A stretch of DNA of 17,303 nucleotides from CAYFIW01 sp964500645. Its GTDB lineage: Bacteria; Chloroflexota; Dehalococcoidia; Lucifugimonadales; UBA826. The DNA lies in the NCBI GenBank assembly GCA_964500645.1, contig CAZCOH010000030.1, positions 1 to 17,303 on the forward strand, in the 5' to 3' direction. The translations under genes and the position numbers were made by a program. Under the pieces are notes generated by a model. It made no database searches. It was given only the letters and a program-made list of their open reading frames with translations, and had not been told where the DNA came from. How positions within the stretch are numbered: the stretch's first letter is position 1; every line of letters starts with the position of its first letter. Shown here one piece after another: positions 7,881 to 16,000 of this stretch.

Positions 7881-8594
7881 CTATATTGTGGATTTTGATC
7901 TACTAATGAGATTTTGAAAGAGTTTGTCAAAATGTGGTGGTATTTCCCCTCGTCGTTCAGGGTGAAACTGAACCCCTAATACATATTCATGATCTGGACT
8001 TTCAAGCGCCTCTATAACGCCATCCTCAAGTGACCAGGCCGAGGTCATTAAATCGGGTGACTTGGTATGTTCTTTAACACCTTGCCCATGTCTACTGTTT
8101 ACTCTAACAAACCCTCCAGAGCCAACTGTGGCCGCAAGTCTGGACCCTGGAGATATAAATATTCTATGAAATGAACTTTCTGTTTCATCAGCGCCGTGAC
8201 TGGTACTACGATGTTCATCCACCGTTTGTAACAATGAACCACCAAGTGCTACATTCATGAGTTGCATACCACGACACACACCAAGGATAGGCATATCACG
8301 ACTAAGTGCGATGGTAAACAAACGAAGCTCCAATTCATCTCTGGTTTGATTGTAGTTAGGATAGCTATCCCCCAATGATTCCTCCCCCTTTTCAACAGTA
8401 AATTCAGCACCATAACAGGAGGGATGTACATCAGGACCTCCGGAAAGCAAAAGACCATCTATGTTGTCTATAATATCTTCAACCTGGTGAATATCATCAG
8501 GAGTAATAAAAATATTTTCCGTCCCGATTTTATTTAAAATATCACTATATGAAGATGAAAATCTTGGCGTAGAACAAGATATCCCTATCGTCAT
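7881..8594 (-). CDS. Class I glutamine amidotransferase-fold hydrolase (peptidase C26, PuuD-like)
   Basis: A 237-residue protein of the gamma-glutamyl hydrolase type. PuuD, the known member, hydrolyses gamma-glutamyl-GABA in putrescine breakdown; others act on different gamma-glutamyl amides. SGGPDVHP at 51-58 is the family turn, the nucleophile is Cys107 in GVCRGMQ, and His211 and Glu213 of VQFHPE complete the triad. No synthetase domain is attached, so it is likely a stand-alone hydrolase. The start is ATG at 8594, with AGAGGAG five bases upstream; the longer frame beginning with TTG at 8612 would place that ribosome site inside the gene. It lies 60 nt after the crotonase gene and 205 nt before gyrA, all on the minus strand. 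No other polyamine genes are visible, so the substrate is open. Confidence 0.88.
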   Translation of the reverse strand: MTIGISCSTPRFSSSYSDILNKIGTENIFITPDDIHQVEDIIDNIDGLLLSGGPDVHPSCYGAEFTVEKGEESLGDSYPNYNQTRDELELRLFTIALSRDMPILGVCRGMQLMNVALGGSLLQTVDEHRSTSHGADETESSFHRIFISPGSRLAATVGSGGFVRVNSRHGQGVKEHTKSPDLMTSAWSLEDGVIEALESPDHEYVLGVQFHPERRGEIPPHFDKLFQNLISRSKSTI

Positions 8595-8654
8595 TTCAAC
8601 TCCTCTGGGCAATATAAAAATCTTATTTTGAAACTATAGCTAACACACTCAGGC

Positions 8655-9443
8655 CTAATGATATCTGGGATCTCTTTTTTCCCTAAATGAACTTAAAAAT
8701 TCTTTGTGGGCATCTGTATGCTGAGATTGCGAGAATATCTCACTTTCAATTTCCATGACTCTGTCTGGGTCATCTATGTAACAATGGTCTCTCAACATTC
8801 GCTTTATCTCTGAGAGTTGCCATACCGGATTAAATGCGATTTGAGATGCCAACTCTACCGATTTTTCCATCAAGTCTTCATCCGGGTACACATGATTGAC
8901 CAATCCAGTTGCTAGCGCTTCATCGGATTCTATAAATCTACCTGTCAACATAAATTCAGCGGCCTTACCCATACCTACTATCTGTGACAGCAAATGAGTG
9001 CTGCCATACTCTGGTGTCAGGCCAATATAGGCAAATCTAAAAGATATCCTAGCACTTTCTGACATCACTCTTATGTCACAACTTAGGGGCATGGTTATTC
9101 CCATCCCGATAGCATAACCATTCAAAGCACATATCACAGGCTTGGAAGCCTTAATAAAAGAAGGCCATTTCGGAAATCTATCAGGTTCTGTATCCTTCGT
9201 TTCCTTATCTCCCTTTACAGTTGCTTCAAACCCACTCACATCAGCTCCAGCCGAGAAAGCCCTTCCCGCTCCAGTGATGACGATCGAACCGATAGTATCA
9301 TCTTTATTAAATTCTTCTATTTGTTCACGAATCTCAATGCCCATCATCGAATTGACAGCATTCAAATAATCCGGCCTATTGAGAGTTATTAAGCCTACTC
9401 TTCCCTGTCGATCAATAAGTATTGTTTGTTTATCTTTTACCAT
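8655..9443 (-). CDS. Enoyl-CoA hydratase/isomerase (crotonase) family protein
   Basis: A 262-residue crotonase-fold protein acting on acyl-CoA thioesters. The two oxyanion-hole segments are visible: GRAFSAGADVSGF at 60-72 and NGYAIGMG at 108-115. By my alignment to rat enoyl-CoA hydratase, its two catalytic glutamates (Glu144 and Glu164) correspond to Thr117 and Phe134 here, so ordinary hydratase chemistry is doubtful. A glutamate at 145 (GLTPEYGS) sits where delta3-delta2-enoyl-CoA isomerases often hold their single catalytic Glu, which makes isomerase or another crotonase reaction more likely. ATG at 9443 is preceded by GGGAG at about 11 bases, a loose fit. The gene starts a leftward set with the PuuD-like hydrolase and possibly gyrA. 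Confidence 0.9.
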   Translation of the reverse strand: MVKDKQTILIDRQGRVGLITLNRPDYLNAVNSMMGIEIREQIEEFNKDDTIGSIVITGAGRAFSAGADVSGFEATVKGDKETKDTEPDRFPKWPSFIKASKPVICALNGYAIGMGITMPLSCDIRVMSESARISFRFAYIGLTPEYGSTHLLSQIVGMGKAAEFMLTGRFIESDEALATGLVNHVYPDEDLMEKSVELASQIAFNPVWQLSEIKRMLRDHCYIDDPDRVMEIESEIFSQSQHTDAHKEFLSSFREKRDPRYH

Positions 9444-9664
9444 GTCTTTACGTTCTCCCTATCTATCCTAGTCACCTAAAACAATGCTTACATGTCCAAC
9501 GACTCAAATCAATATAGCTCCAAATGATCATATTGAACAATGGTAATCTTTAGAAACTGGGATACCAATCGAGGGCCAATTTTAATTTTGCGATGACAAA
9601 CCTAATTTAAATCAGCTATTAAATTGACCAAGTCAGAAATTATAAAAAGAAGGACGATAGTAAA

Positions 9665-10714
9665 GTGAAATTAACTTCGGTCAAAGCAATATACCCAAAA
9701 TATAAAAATGTTCGTACTTCTTGGAGAACTCATCTGTGGCAGATAGTGGTGAAAATTGAAACAAACACAGGCATAACTGGATATGGTTATGGTGGAGGAG
9801 GGAAAGCTTCACTCCCAATAGTAAACGGCCATTTCGCAGAATTACTACATAACCGAGATTTAAACTCAGTCGATGATATAAAAGCCATATGGGAAGATCT
9901 TTACTTTGAAAGTATCCCATATGGTAGGAAAGGCATTGCGATAATGGCTCTCAGCGGTGTTGATTTAGCTCTATGGGATCTCCTTGGTAAGGCAGAAGAG
10001 GATCCTGTGTATAAGCTAATAGGAACGAAAACTAAAGATAAAATTCGAGCGTATGCCACCGGAACGGATGTGGAATTCTACAAGGAAATGGGATTTACAG
10101 CGTACAAATTCCCTCACCGCTGGAACTCAGAGAAAGATTACCAAACTGCCTTCGAAACGAGTGAGACTGCTAGAAAAATCATGGGACCCGAATCTCTGAT
10201 CATGATTGACACTTACATGTCTTGGAATTCATACGTGACGATAAAAATGTCAGAAACTCTTCAAGAACATGACATTTACTGGTTTGAAGACGTGACTACC
10301 CCTGATGAGCTAGAACCTCAATCCCTTCTAAGAGAGAAAGTAAAGCCAACTTTAATAGCCGGCGGCGAACACGAATTCACACGGCACGGTTTCGAGGAAC
10401 TTGCAAAGAATAAGTCATTGGATCTATGGCAACCAGACATTACCTGGTGCGGAGGCATAACAGCCGCACTCCAAATAATGGACATAGCCGAAAAAGAAAA
10501 CATTCCAGTTGCACCACATAGGGGTGGTGAGCCATGGGGACTCCACTTCATAACCTCAACTCAATGTGAGAATCTCGCAGAAATTCTCCCCGGATCTAAA
10601 GATGCTCCCAGGGATGATTTATGGATTGGGGAAAAGACGGCTCAGAATGGCTTTACCCACCCATCAGACGAAGCTGGATTTGGAGTCTACCCAAATCCAG
10701 ACCTGTTACCTTAA
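9665..10714 (+). CDS. Enolase-superfamily dehydratase, L-rhamnonate dehydratase-like
   Basis: A 349-residue member of the mandelate racemase subgroup of the enolase superfamily. These enzymes abstract the proton alpha to a carboxylate using Mg2+; most relatives dehydrate sugar acids. Metal ligands are Asp182 (MIDTYMSW), Glu208 (WFEDV) and Glu235 (AGGEHEF). The Asp258 (WQPDITWCGG) and His285 (PVAPH) pair is the usual His-Asp base dyad. The canonical KxK of mandelate racemase is absent (the segment reads YKFPHRW). The GEH, QPDITWCGG and C-terminal GFGV segments resemble E. coli RhmD, which turns L-rhamnonate into 2-keto-3-deoxy-L-rhamnonate. The start is GTG at 9665 with AAGGA ten bases upstream. 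No rhamnose transport or aldolase gene is in the window, so the exact sugar acid is a guess. It converges on the next enolase-superfamily gene. Confidence 0.88.
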   Translation: MKLTSVKAIYPKYKNVRTSWRTHLWQIVVKIETNTGITGYGYGGGGKASLPIVNGHFAELLHNRDLNSVDDIKAIWEDLYFESIPYGRKGIAIMALSGVDLALWDLLGKAEEDPVYKLIGTKTKDKIRAYATGTDVEFYKEMGFTAYKFPHRWNSEKDYQTAFETSETARKIMGPESLIMIDTYMSWNSYVTIKMSETLQEHDIYWFEDVTTPDELEPQSLLREKVKPTLIAGGEHEFTRHGFEELAKNKSLDLWQPDITWCGGITAALQIMDIAEKENIPVAPHRGGEPWGLHFITSTQCENLAEILPGSKDAPRDDLWIGEKTAQNGFTHPSDEAGFGVYPNPDLLP

Positions 10715-10719
10715 AAATA

Positions 10720-10765
10720 GATTACATTAACTCAAAGTACCGATTTTCTTTGAGTTAATGTAATC
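10720..10765 (-). terminator. 18-bp hairpin shared by convergent genes; intrinsic terminator of the minus-strand gene
   Basis: GATTACATTAACTCAAAG at 10720-10737 is exactly complementary to 10748-10765 around a 10-nt loop. Read on the minus strand, the stem is followed by TATTTTT, giving an intrinsic-terminator shape, though the stem is unusually AT-rich. The rightward gene stops just before the stem at 10714, but in that direction no T-run follows. The last codons and the stop (10727) of the minus-strand gene lie inside the structure. Confidence 0.8.
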
Positions 10766-11839
10766 CCAGTCAATCTTAAAACCAAGTCCTGGCGAAGTAG
10801 GAGCTTGTATGAATCCAGATTCGCTACGACTTATATTTTCTTGGAGGCCAAAAACATGGGCTTCTAATGGTTTCCACCATTCAAAATAATCACAATTTGT
10901 AATCGAAAAAATAACGTGCAAATTTGCAACGTTCATCAACGAGTTACCTGCCGTCCCTATCTCACAGTTATATCCAAAAGCCTCTGCCGTCGAACATAGC
11001 TTCTTAAGGCCAGTTATTCCCAGCTTTGAAGCTGTCCCTCTAAGTAATCTACTAGATCGGTCTCGTATCATCCCAGCTCCATAAAAAAACTGGTTATCAG
11101 ATTGATCGCTCATACATATAGGGACACTTAATTTATTACTTAATTCAGATATGGAATCCGAATAATATGGAATTGGGTCTTCATACCAGTAAAATGCATT
11201 GTCATCCAACGACTTTCCCACCTCATACGCTTTTCTAAAGTCGTATCCGCAGTTGGGATCAAGCATTAACTCTATTTCTCCACCAACATGATCTCGCACT
11301 TTAGATACCATTTCCCTAGTATCCTTAGTACTAAGAACACCTGGATGGATCTTATAAGCCCTAAACCCTTCTGAAATAATTTCAGTGGCTTCCTCAACAT
11401 ACCCTTGGAAGTCTTTATGCCTAGGTGGGTATGTCGCATACGGTTCTATTTCGTATCTTTGGGCGCCCAACAACTTGTATATAGGTAGACCGGCAGCTTT
11501 GCCTGCTATATCCCACAGGGCTACATCTACTGGAGCCCAAGCATTCATTCTTAAACCTTTTCTGGCAGACAAAATCCTTAACCTACTCCACAAATATTCG
11601 CGTTCACTTGGGTCTCTACCAATCAACTCGGGCTTTAAAACATCAATAATTGATTTGTTTAATGAATTGGACCCGTTTCGGAATTCTCCGACAAAACAAT
11701 TGCCCTCTATCCCCTCATCTGTAAATATTCTTAATACGCCCTGTTCGATTTCACCAAAAAACCTACCTAAATCGGAATCCAGTCCTATATCTGGCAAATC
11801 CCGCTTTATAACATCTATACGAAGATCAATAATTTTCAC
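10727..11839 (-). CDS. Enolase-superfamily protein with muconate-lactonizing-like layout and a KxH motif
   Basis: A 370-residue second enolase-superfamily enzyme, clearly different from its convergent neighbour. Metal ligands are Asp184 (LMLDPNCGYD), Glu210 (WYEDP) and Asp235 (MSDQSD). A Lys at 262 (SKLGITG) stands where muconate-lactonizing and dipeptide-epimerase enzymes have their C-terminal-side Lys. The second-strand motif is Lys153-Ile-His155 in place of KxK. Distances from His155 to the three ligands (29, 26, 25 residues) match those from Lys169 in muconate lactonizing enzyme as I remember it. No His-Asp dyad of the mandelate-racemase kind is evident. I start at GTG 11839, eight bases after GGAG; the TTG just before it is the alternative. 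A TATAAT lies upstream on this strand. Substrate unknown: epimerase, racemase, cycloisomerase and dehydratase are all possible. Confidence 0.86.
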   Translation of the reverse strand: MKIIDLRIDVIKRDLPDIGLDSDLGRFFGEIEQGVLRIFTDEGIEGNCFVGEFRNGSNSLNKSIIDVLKPELIGRDPSEREYLWSRLRILSARKGLRMNAWAPVDVALWDIAGKAAGLPIYKLLGAQRYEIEPYATYPPRHKDFQGYVEEATEIISEGFRAYKIHPGVLSTKDTREMVSKVRDHVGGEIELMLDPNCGYDFRKAYEVGKSLDDNAFYWYEDPIPYYSDSISELSNKLSVPICMSDQSDNQFFYGAGMIRDRSSRLLRGTASKLGITGLKKLCSTAEAFGYNCEIGTAGNSLMNVANLHVIFSITNCDYFEWWKPLEAHVFGLQENISRSESGFIQAPTSPGLGFKIDWDYINSKKIGTLS

Positions 11840-11875
11840 CAAAAATTCTCCAATCGTATTTTCCTGATTTTGAAC

Positions 11876-11881
11876 ATTATA
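11876..11881 (-). promoter_or_regulatory. Candidate -10 box (TATAAT) upstream of the second enolase-superfamily gene
   Basis: A perfect TATAAT on the minus strand ends 36 bases before the GTG start at 11839. No convincing -35 box lies 15-18 nt further upstream, so this is only a possible promoter within the 129-nt gap between divergent genes. Confidence 0.3.
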
Positions 11882-11968
11882 GTTTCATCGGGATGATTAA
11901 TTTCTGAAGTAGCTTCTATTCCAGTCTCCATAAATATTTTTCGGTCTAAGAATGTTAAACTTAAAGCG

Positions 11969-12895
11969 ATGTACTCTCCCATAAAAACGCACGCACTATT
12001 GTTAGCTAGACAGATACTCTACAAGCCAATCCATCTGTTATTCTTTTTTCTTATTCTTGTCGCGTTATTCGGTTGCACAGCTCCTACAGAATCTGTGCCA
12101 ATGGTAGAAAAAGAACCTACTAGATTAGCGATGGCTGTAACAGATGTATCTATCGGGAAAAACCGAATGGCTTTTGGCATCATACGACCCAAAGATGGTC
12201 CCGTTTTTAGCGATAACGTGACGCTGACGACGTATTACCTAGACGGTGATTCTGGGGACATTCCTCAAGAAACATTGAAGGCTACTTTTCGTCAATGGCC
12301 AGTGAATCAAGGCGGAGTTTACACCACTGAGGTTAATTTTCCTTACCCCGGTAAATGGGGCCTGATTGCAAAAGTACAAGAGGGGTCAAAATCTTTTAGC
12401 GCATCTGGCTACATTGAAGTAAAAAGCAAATTTTCAGCACCCAAAGTTGGAGATCATTCTCCAATGTCTCAGACAAAAACTATATCCAACAAAATTGATA
12501 TAGAAAGCATCACATCTGATCCAAATCCCTATTTACCGATCTATGATTTAACTATTGCTGAGGCCGTATCTTCTGGAATGCCTTCAGTAATCGTATTTGC
12601 TACCCCAGCTTTTTGTAAAACATCTACATGTGGACCTCAAGTAGATGCCATAAAGTCCCTTCATCAAAATATGTCTAAATCCATCAATTTTATACATGTT
12701 GAGATTTTTGATAATCCCAGCGAAATAAAAGGTAACATGGACAGAGCTGTAATATCCCCAGAAGTAAGTGAATGGAACCTACCCTCTGAACCATGGACGT
12801 TTGTGGTAAATCCTGAAGGCATTATAACTAACAGGTTCGAAGGATTTACCACAAAAGAAGAAATACAGGAATCTCTTAAAATTTACCTTGATTGA
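11969..12895 (+). CDS. Predicted lipoprotein with Ig-like region and CX4C thioredoxin-fold domain
   Basis: A 308-residue exported protein. A hydrophobic segment at about 22-35 ends in a lipobox-like ALFGC, with Cys36 as the likely lipidated residue, so it should be anchored outside the membrane. Residues about 50-155 look beta-rich, with alternating hydrophobics and a PYPGKWGLIAKV segment suggesting an Ig-like or FixH-like fold. The C-terminal domain (about 180-307) is thioredoxin-like: PSVIVFATPAFCKTSTCGP, with Cys216 and Cys221 separated by four residues instead of the usual two, then VEIF, and a cis-Pro candidate at 275 in SEPWTFVV. A redox or metal-delivery role is plausible; I do not know a named member. 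The ATG at 11969 lacks a clear ribosome site, and a TTG near 12000 would give a shorter signal. mfd follows on the same strand after 109 nt. Confidence 0.8.
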   Translation: MYSPIKTHALLLARQILYKPIHLLFFFLILVALFGCTAPTESVPMVEKEPTRLAMAVTDVSIGKNRMAFGIIRPKDGPVFSDNVTLTTYYLDGDSGDIPQETLKATFRQWPVNQGGVYTTEVNFPYPGKWGLIAKVQEGSKSFSASGYIEVKSKFSAPKVGDHSPMSQTKTISNKIDIESITSDPNPYLPIYDLTIAEAVSSGMPSVIVFATPAFCKTSTCGPQVDAIKSLHQNMSKSINFIHVEIFDNPSEIKGNMDRAVISPEVSEWNLPSEPWTFVVNPEGIITNRFEGFTTKEEIQESLKIYLD

Positions 12896-12939
12896 TACAT
12901 TCTTAATCCAGTAGATGCTAAAATCGTAAGGTTGCGGTT

Positions 12940-12961
12940 CTATAATTCATGCCGATTATAG
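12940..12961. promoter_or_regulatory. Dyad with TATAAT on both strands upstream of mfd
   Basis: CTATAAT (12940-12946) and ATTATAG (12955-12961) form a perfect 7-bp inverted repeat with an 8-nt spacer, about 45 bases before the mfd start. Each arm contains a -10-like hexamer. A TTGCGG at 12932-12937 lies 18 nt before TTATAG (12956-12961) and may act as a -35 box. It could be a promoter, an operator or chance. Confidence 0.35.
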
Positions 12962-13004
12962 TGCTTGCCAAAATTTCAAATAGCCACTGATCATAGCAAG
13001 GTTT

Positions 13005-16000
13005 ATGGGCATATACGCTCTAACAGAACTATTGGAGTCAGCTCCCGTTTACGGAGATCTGGCTGATTTAATGCGTAGAAAAAACGCATATGCGCGGACT
13101 CAATTAATAGACGAGGCAGTACCATTTCTTCTGTCAAAATTGTGGCAGGACCTGAAACTACCAATTCTTGTTATATGCCAATCATCTGAACATTCACTAA
13201 GGCTTCAAGAGAGAATCTCAGCTTGGACCGAAGGATATGGCTCACCGCTCCGATTCAATGAGAGTGAAACACTTCCCTTTGAACGTCTAGTTACTGACGA
13301 CGAAAATAACAGGCAAAGAATATCTGTTCTTTCATCGCTTACAGACGAGAAAATCGAATATCCGTTGATTCTGGCCTCAGCATCAGCGATATGCCAATCA
13401 ACATTGGATAGAAATGTTTTTACCAATGGGAAACTCGTTTTGGAGACAGGAGATGAAATATATCTAGACGAAATAATCAACCATTGGGTTCAAACAGGCT
13501 ACACGCCTGTTTCCAATGTAAAGGCCCCTGGTGAATTCGCTAGACGAGGAGGCATTGTTGACATATATCCTGTGGGTTCTCAAGAGCCGTACAGGATTGA
13601 ACTATGGGGGGATCAAATAGACAGCATCCGTATTTTTGATCCAACAACTCAGGAATCTGTAGGCCAAGTAGAAAGGATTGAAATACATCCAGCGAAAGAA
13701 ACTTTGCCAAGCCTTGGGAAAAGTTCAGATTTAGACAGGCTATTAAGCAAAATAGATCTCTCCAATTGCAAGCCCGAAGAAATCGGCCGATTTAACGATG
13801 AGATAGACCAGCTATTGGAAGGTCATGAGATTGACAACGTAAGCCTGTATTCCGGGTTTTTCAATCATGGAAATTTTCTGGATTATTTTGCTGAAGATGG
13901 AATCATTATTGAATACAGACCCAACGATATCTCCTCTGCGTGTTTGGACCTTGAAGAACGTATTAATCAGCTCAGAAAAACGAAAGAAGATAGGGGTGAA
14001 CTACCTTACAACTTTCCTTCAAACCACACTAAGTGGAGCGAAATGGAAAAAAGGATCTCGTCTTGGAATAGGCATATGACCATCGTACCCTGGGGATATG
14101 AGGATCTTGTCATACAGGATATGTTTGTGATGCCATTCAGTTCACCTCCCAGTTACGATGGAGACACTGACAAGTTCGCTGAAGACATAGAAGATTTCAG
14201 AGAATTAGGTGGCAGAATCATAGCCTCAACATCCCATACTGAAAGGCTAGGAGAAATTCTTAGTGAAAAAAACCTGAATGTTTCTATATTAGAAAACCTT
14301 TCTGAACTACCCAAAGACGATTCAACCACCCTAGTCAAAGTTGGGTCCGAAAATATTGGGCAGGGTTTCACTTTAAATACACCTGGTCACAGACTATGGG
14401 TGATCGGTGACACAGAACTCTTTGGATTTACAAAACAAAGGAGACGATCCAAAAGACAAACAAATTCTCGTGAAGCTTTCTTTGATGAAATTTCCCCGGG
14501 CGACTATGTAGTTCATGTTGAACACGGCATTGCAAGATTCCTCGGAACAGGCGCACGTCCTTCAGAAAACAAAAAAGCAGAGATGGAATCACAAGAGTAC
14601 TTGATACTTGAATATTCAAAAGGTGACAGGCTATATATCCCTTTAGACCATCTCGATAGAGTCTCCGCATATGTGGCGCCTATGGAAAGAGCCCCGTCTT
14701 TAACAAGACTGGGAACCCAAGAATGGAGCAAAACTAAGTCTAGAGTAGAAAAATCAACTAAAGAAATGGCCTCAGAACTGCTATCTCTATATGCGAAACG
14801 TGAATTGGCAGAAGGGCACTCTATGGGTCCAGATACTAAATGGCAGCGAGACCTGGAGAATTCCTTTCCATACGAGGAGACCCCAGACCAAATCGAAACT
14901 TTAACAGAAGTGAAATCCGACCAAGAAAGTTCAAGACCCATGGATCGATTAGTCTGTGGTGACGTCGGTTATGGAAAAACAGAAATAGCATTACGGGCAG
15001 CTTTCAAGACTGTTATGGAAGGAAAACAAGTCGCAATACTGGTTCCAACTACGATACTCGCACAGCAACATTTCGAGACATTCGCTTCAAGATTAAACGC
15101 ATATCCAATTGAAATGGATGTACTAAGTAGATTTCGATCACAATCAGAACAAAAAAACATAGTTGAGAAAGTAAATAACGGAACCATTGATATATGTATA
15201 GGGACACACCGTCTGGTCCAAAAAGACATCAGGTTCCATGACCTGGGACTGATAATAGTCGATGAAGAACAAAGATTTGGTGTTTCTCACAAAGAACGCC
15301 TAAAACAAATGAGAAGCCATGTGGATGTACTTACATTAACCGCAACACCAATACCAAGAACTCTTCACATGTCCCTAGCCGGAGTCAGAGACATGAGCAC
15401 TATTGAGACAGCACCGGAAGAAAGACTACCGATAAAAACCTATGTTTCAGAATTTAGCGACGACTTGATACGAGAAGCAATTTTAAGAGAAATAGACCGA
15501 GGAGGACAAGCGTACTTCCTTCACAACCGTGTCCACAACATAGAATACATATCCGAATACATTAGACAGCTCGTTCCTGACGCTAAAATAGCGATAGCCC
15601 ATGGACAAATGTCAGAAATAGAATTACAAAAAGCTATGATCGCTTTTACAGAAGGTGCAATAGATGTTTTAGTCTGTACTACGATTATAGAATCTGGCCT
15701 AGATATCCCAAACGCTAATACATTGATAGTGAATCGTGCCGACAACTTCGGGCTTGCCCAGTTATATCAACTTAGGGGTCGTATCGGTCGTGGCGCAAAA
15801 CAAGCCTATTCATACCTGCTCATCCCTAGAGATACGAGTTTGACAGAGTCTGCTGAAAGAAGACTAAAAGCAATGTTATCTGCAACAGAACTAGGTTCCG
15901 GATTCAAAATTGCAATGAAGGACTTGGAGATACGAGGAGCCGGAAATATATTAGGGGCTGAACAAAGTGGGAATATTCATGCTGTAGGATTTGATTTGTA

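Noticed and set aside
8595..8612. Longer N-terminus of the PuuD-like hydrolase from TTG at 8612
   Set aside because: The AGAGGAG ribosome site falls inside that extension and is well placed for the ATG at 8594.
9511..9540. Leftward promoter TTGTTC-18-TATATT before the crotonase
   Set aside because: The -35 box matches only half the consensus in an AT-rich gap, so it is not worth listing as a feature.
11385..11867. 160-codon open frame on the plus strand opposite the second enolase-superfamily gene
   Set aside because: The minus strand here encodes conserved enolase-superfamily segments; the plus frame resembles no family and has no ribosome site.
14513..14941. 142-codon open frame on the minus strand inside mfd
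   Set aside because: It lies fully opposite conserved Mfd coding sequence, has no recognisable protein features and no convincing ribosome site; a shadow of mfd codon usage.
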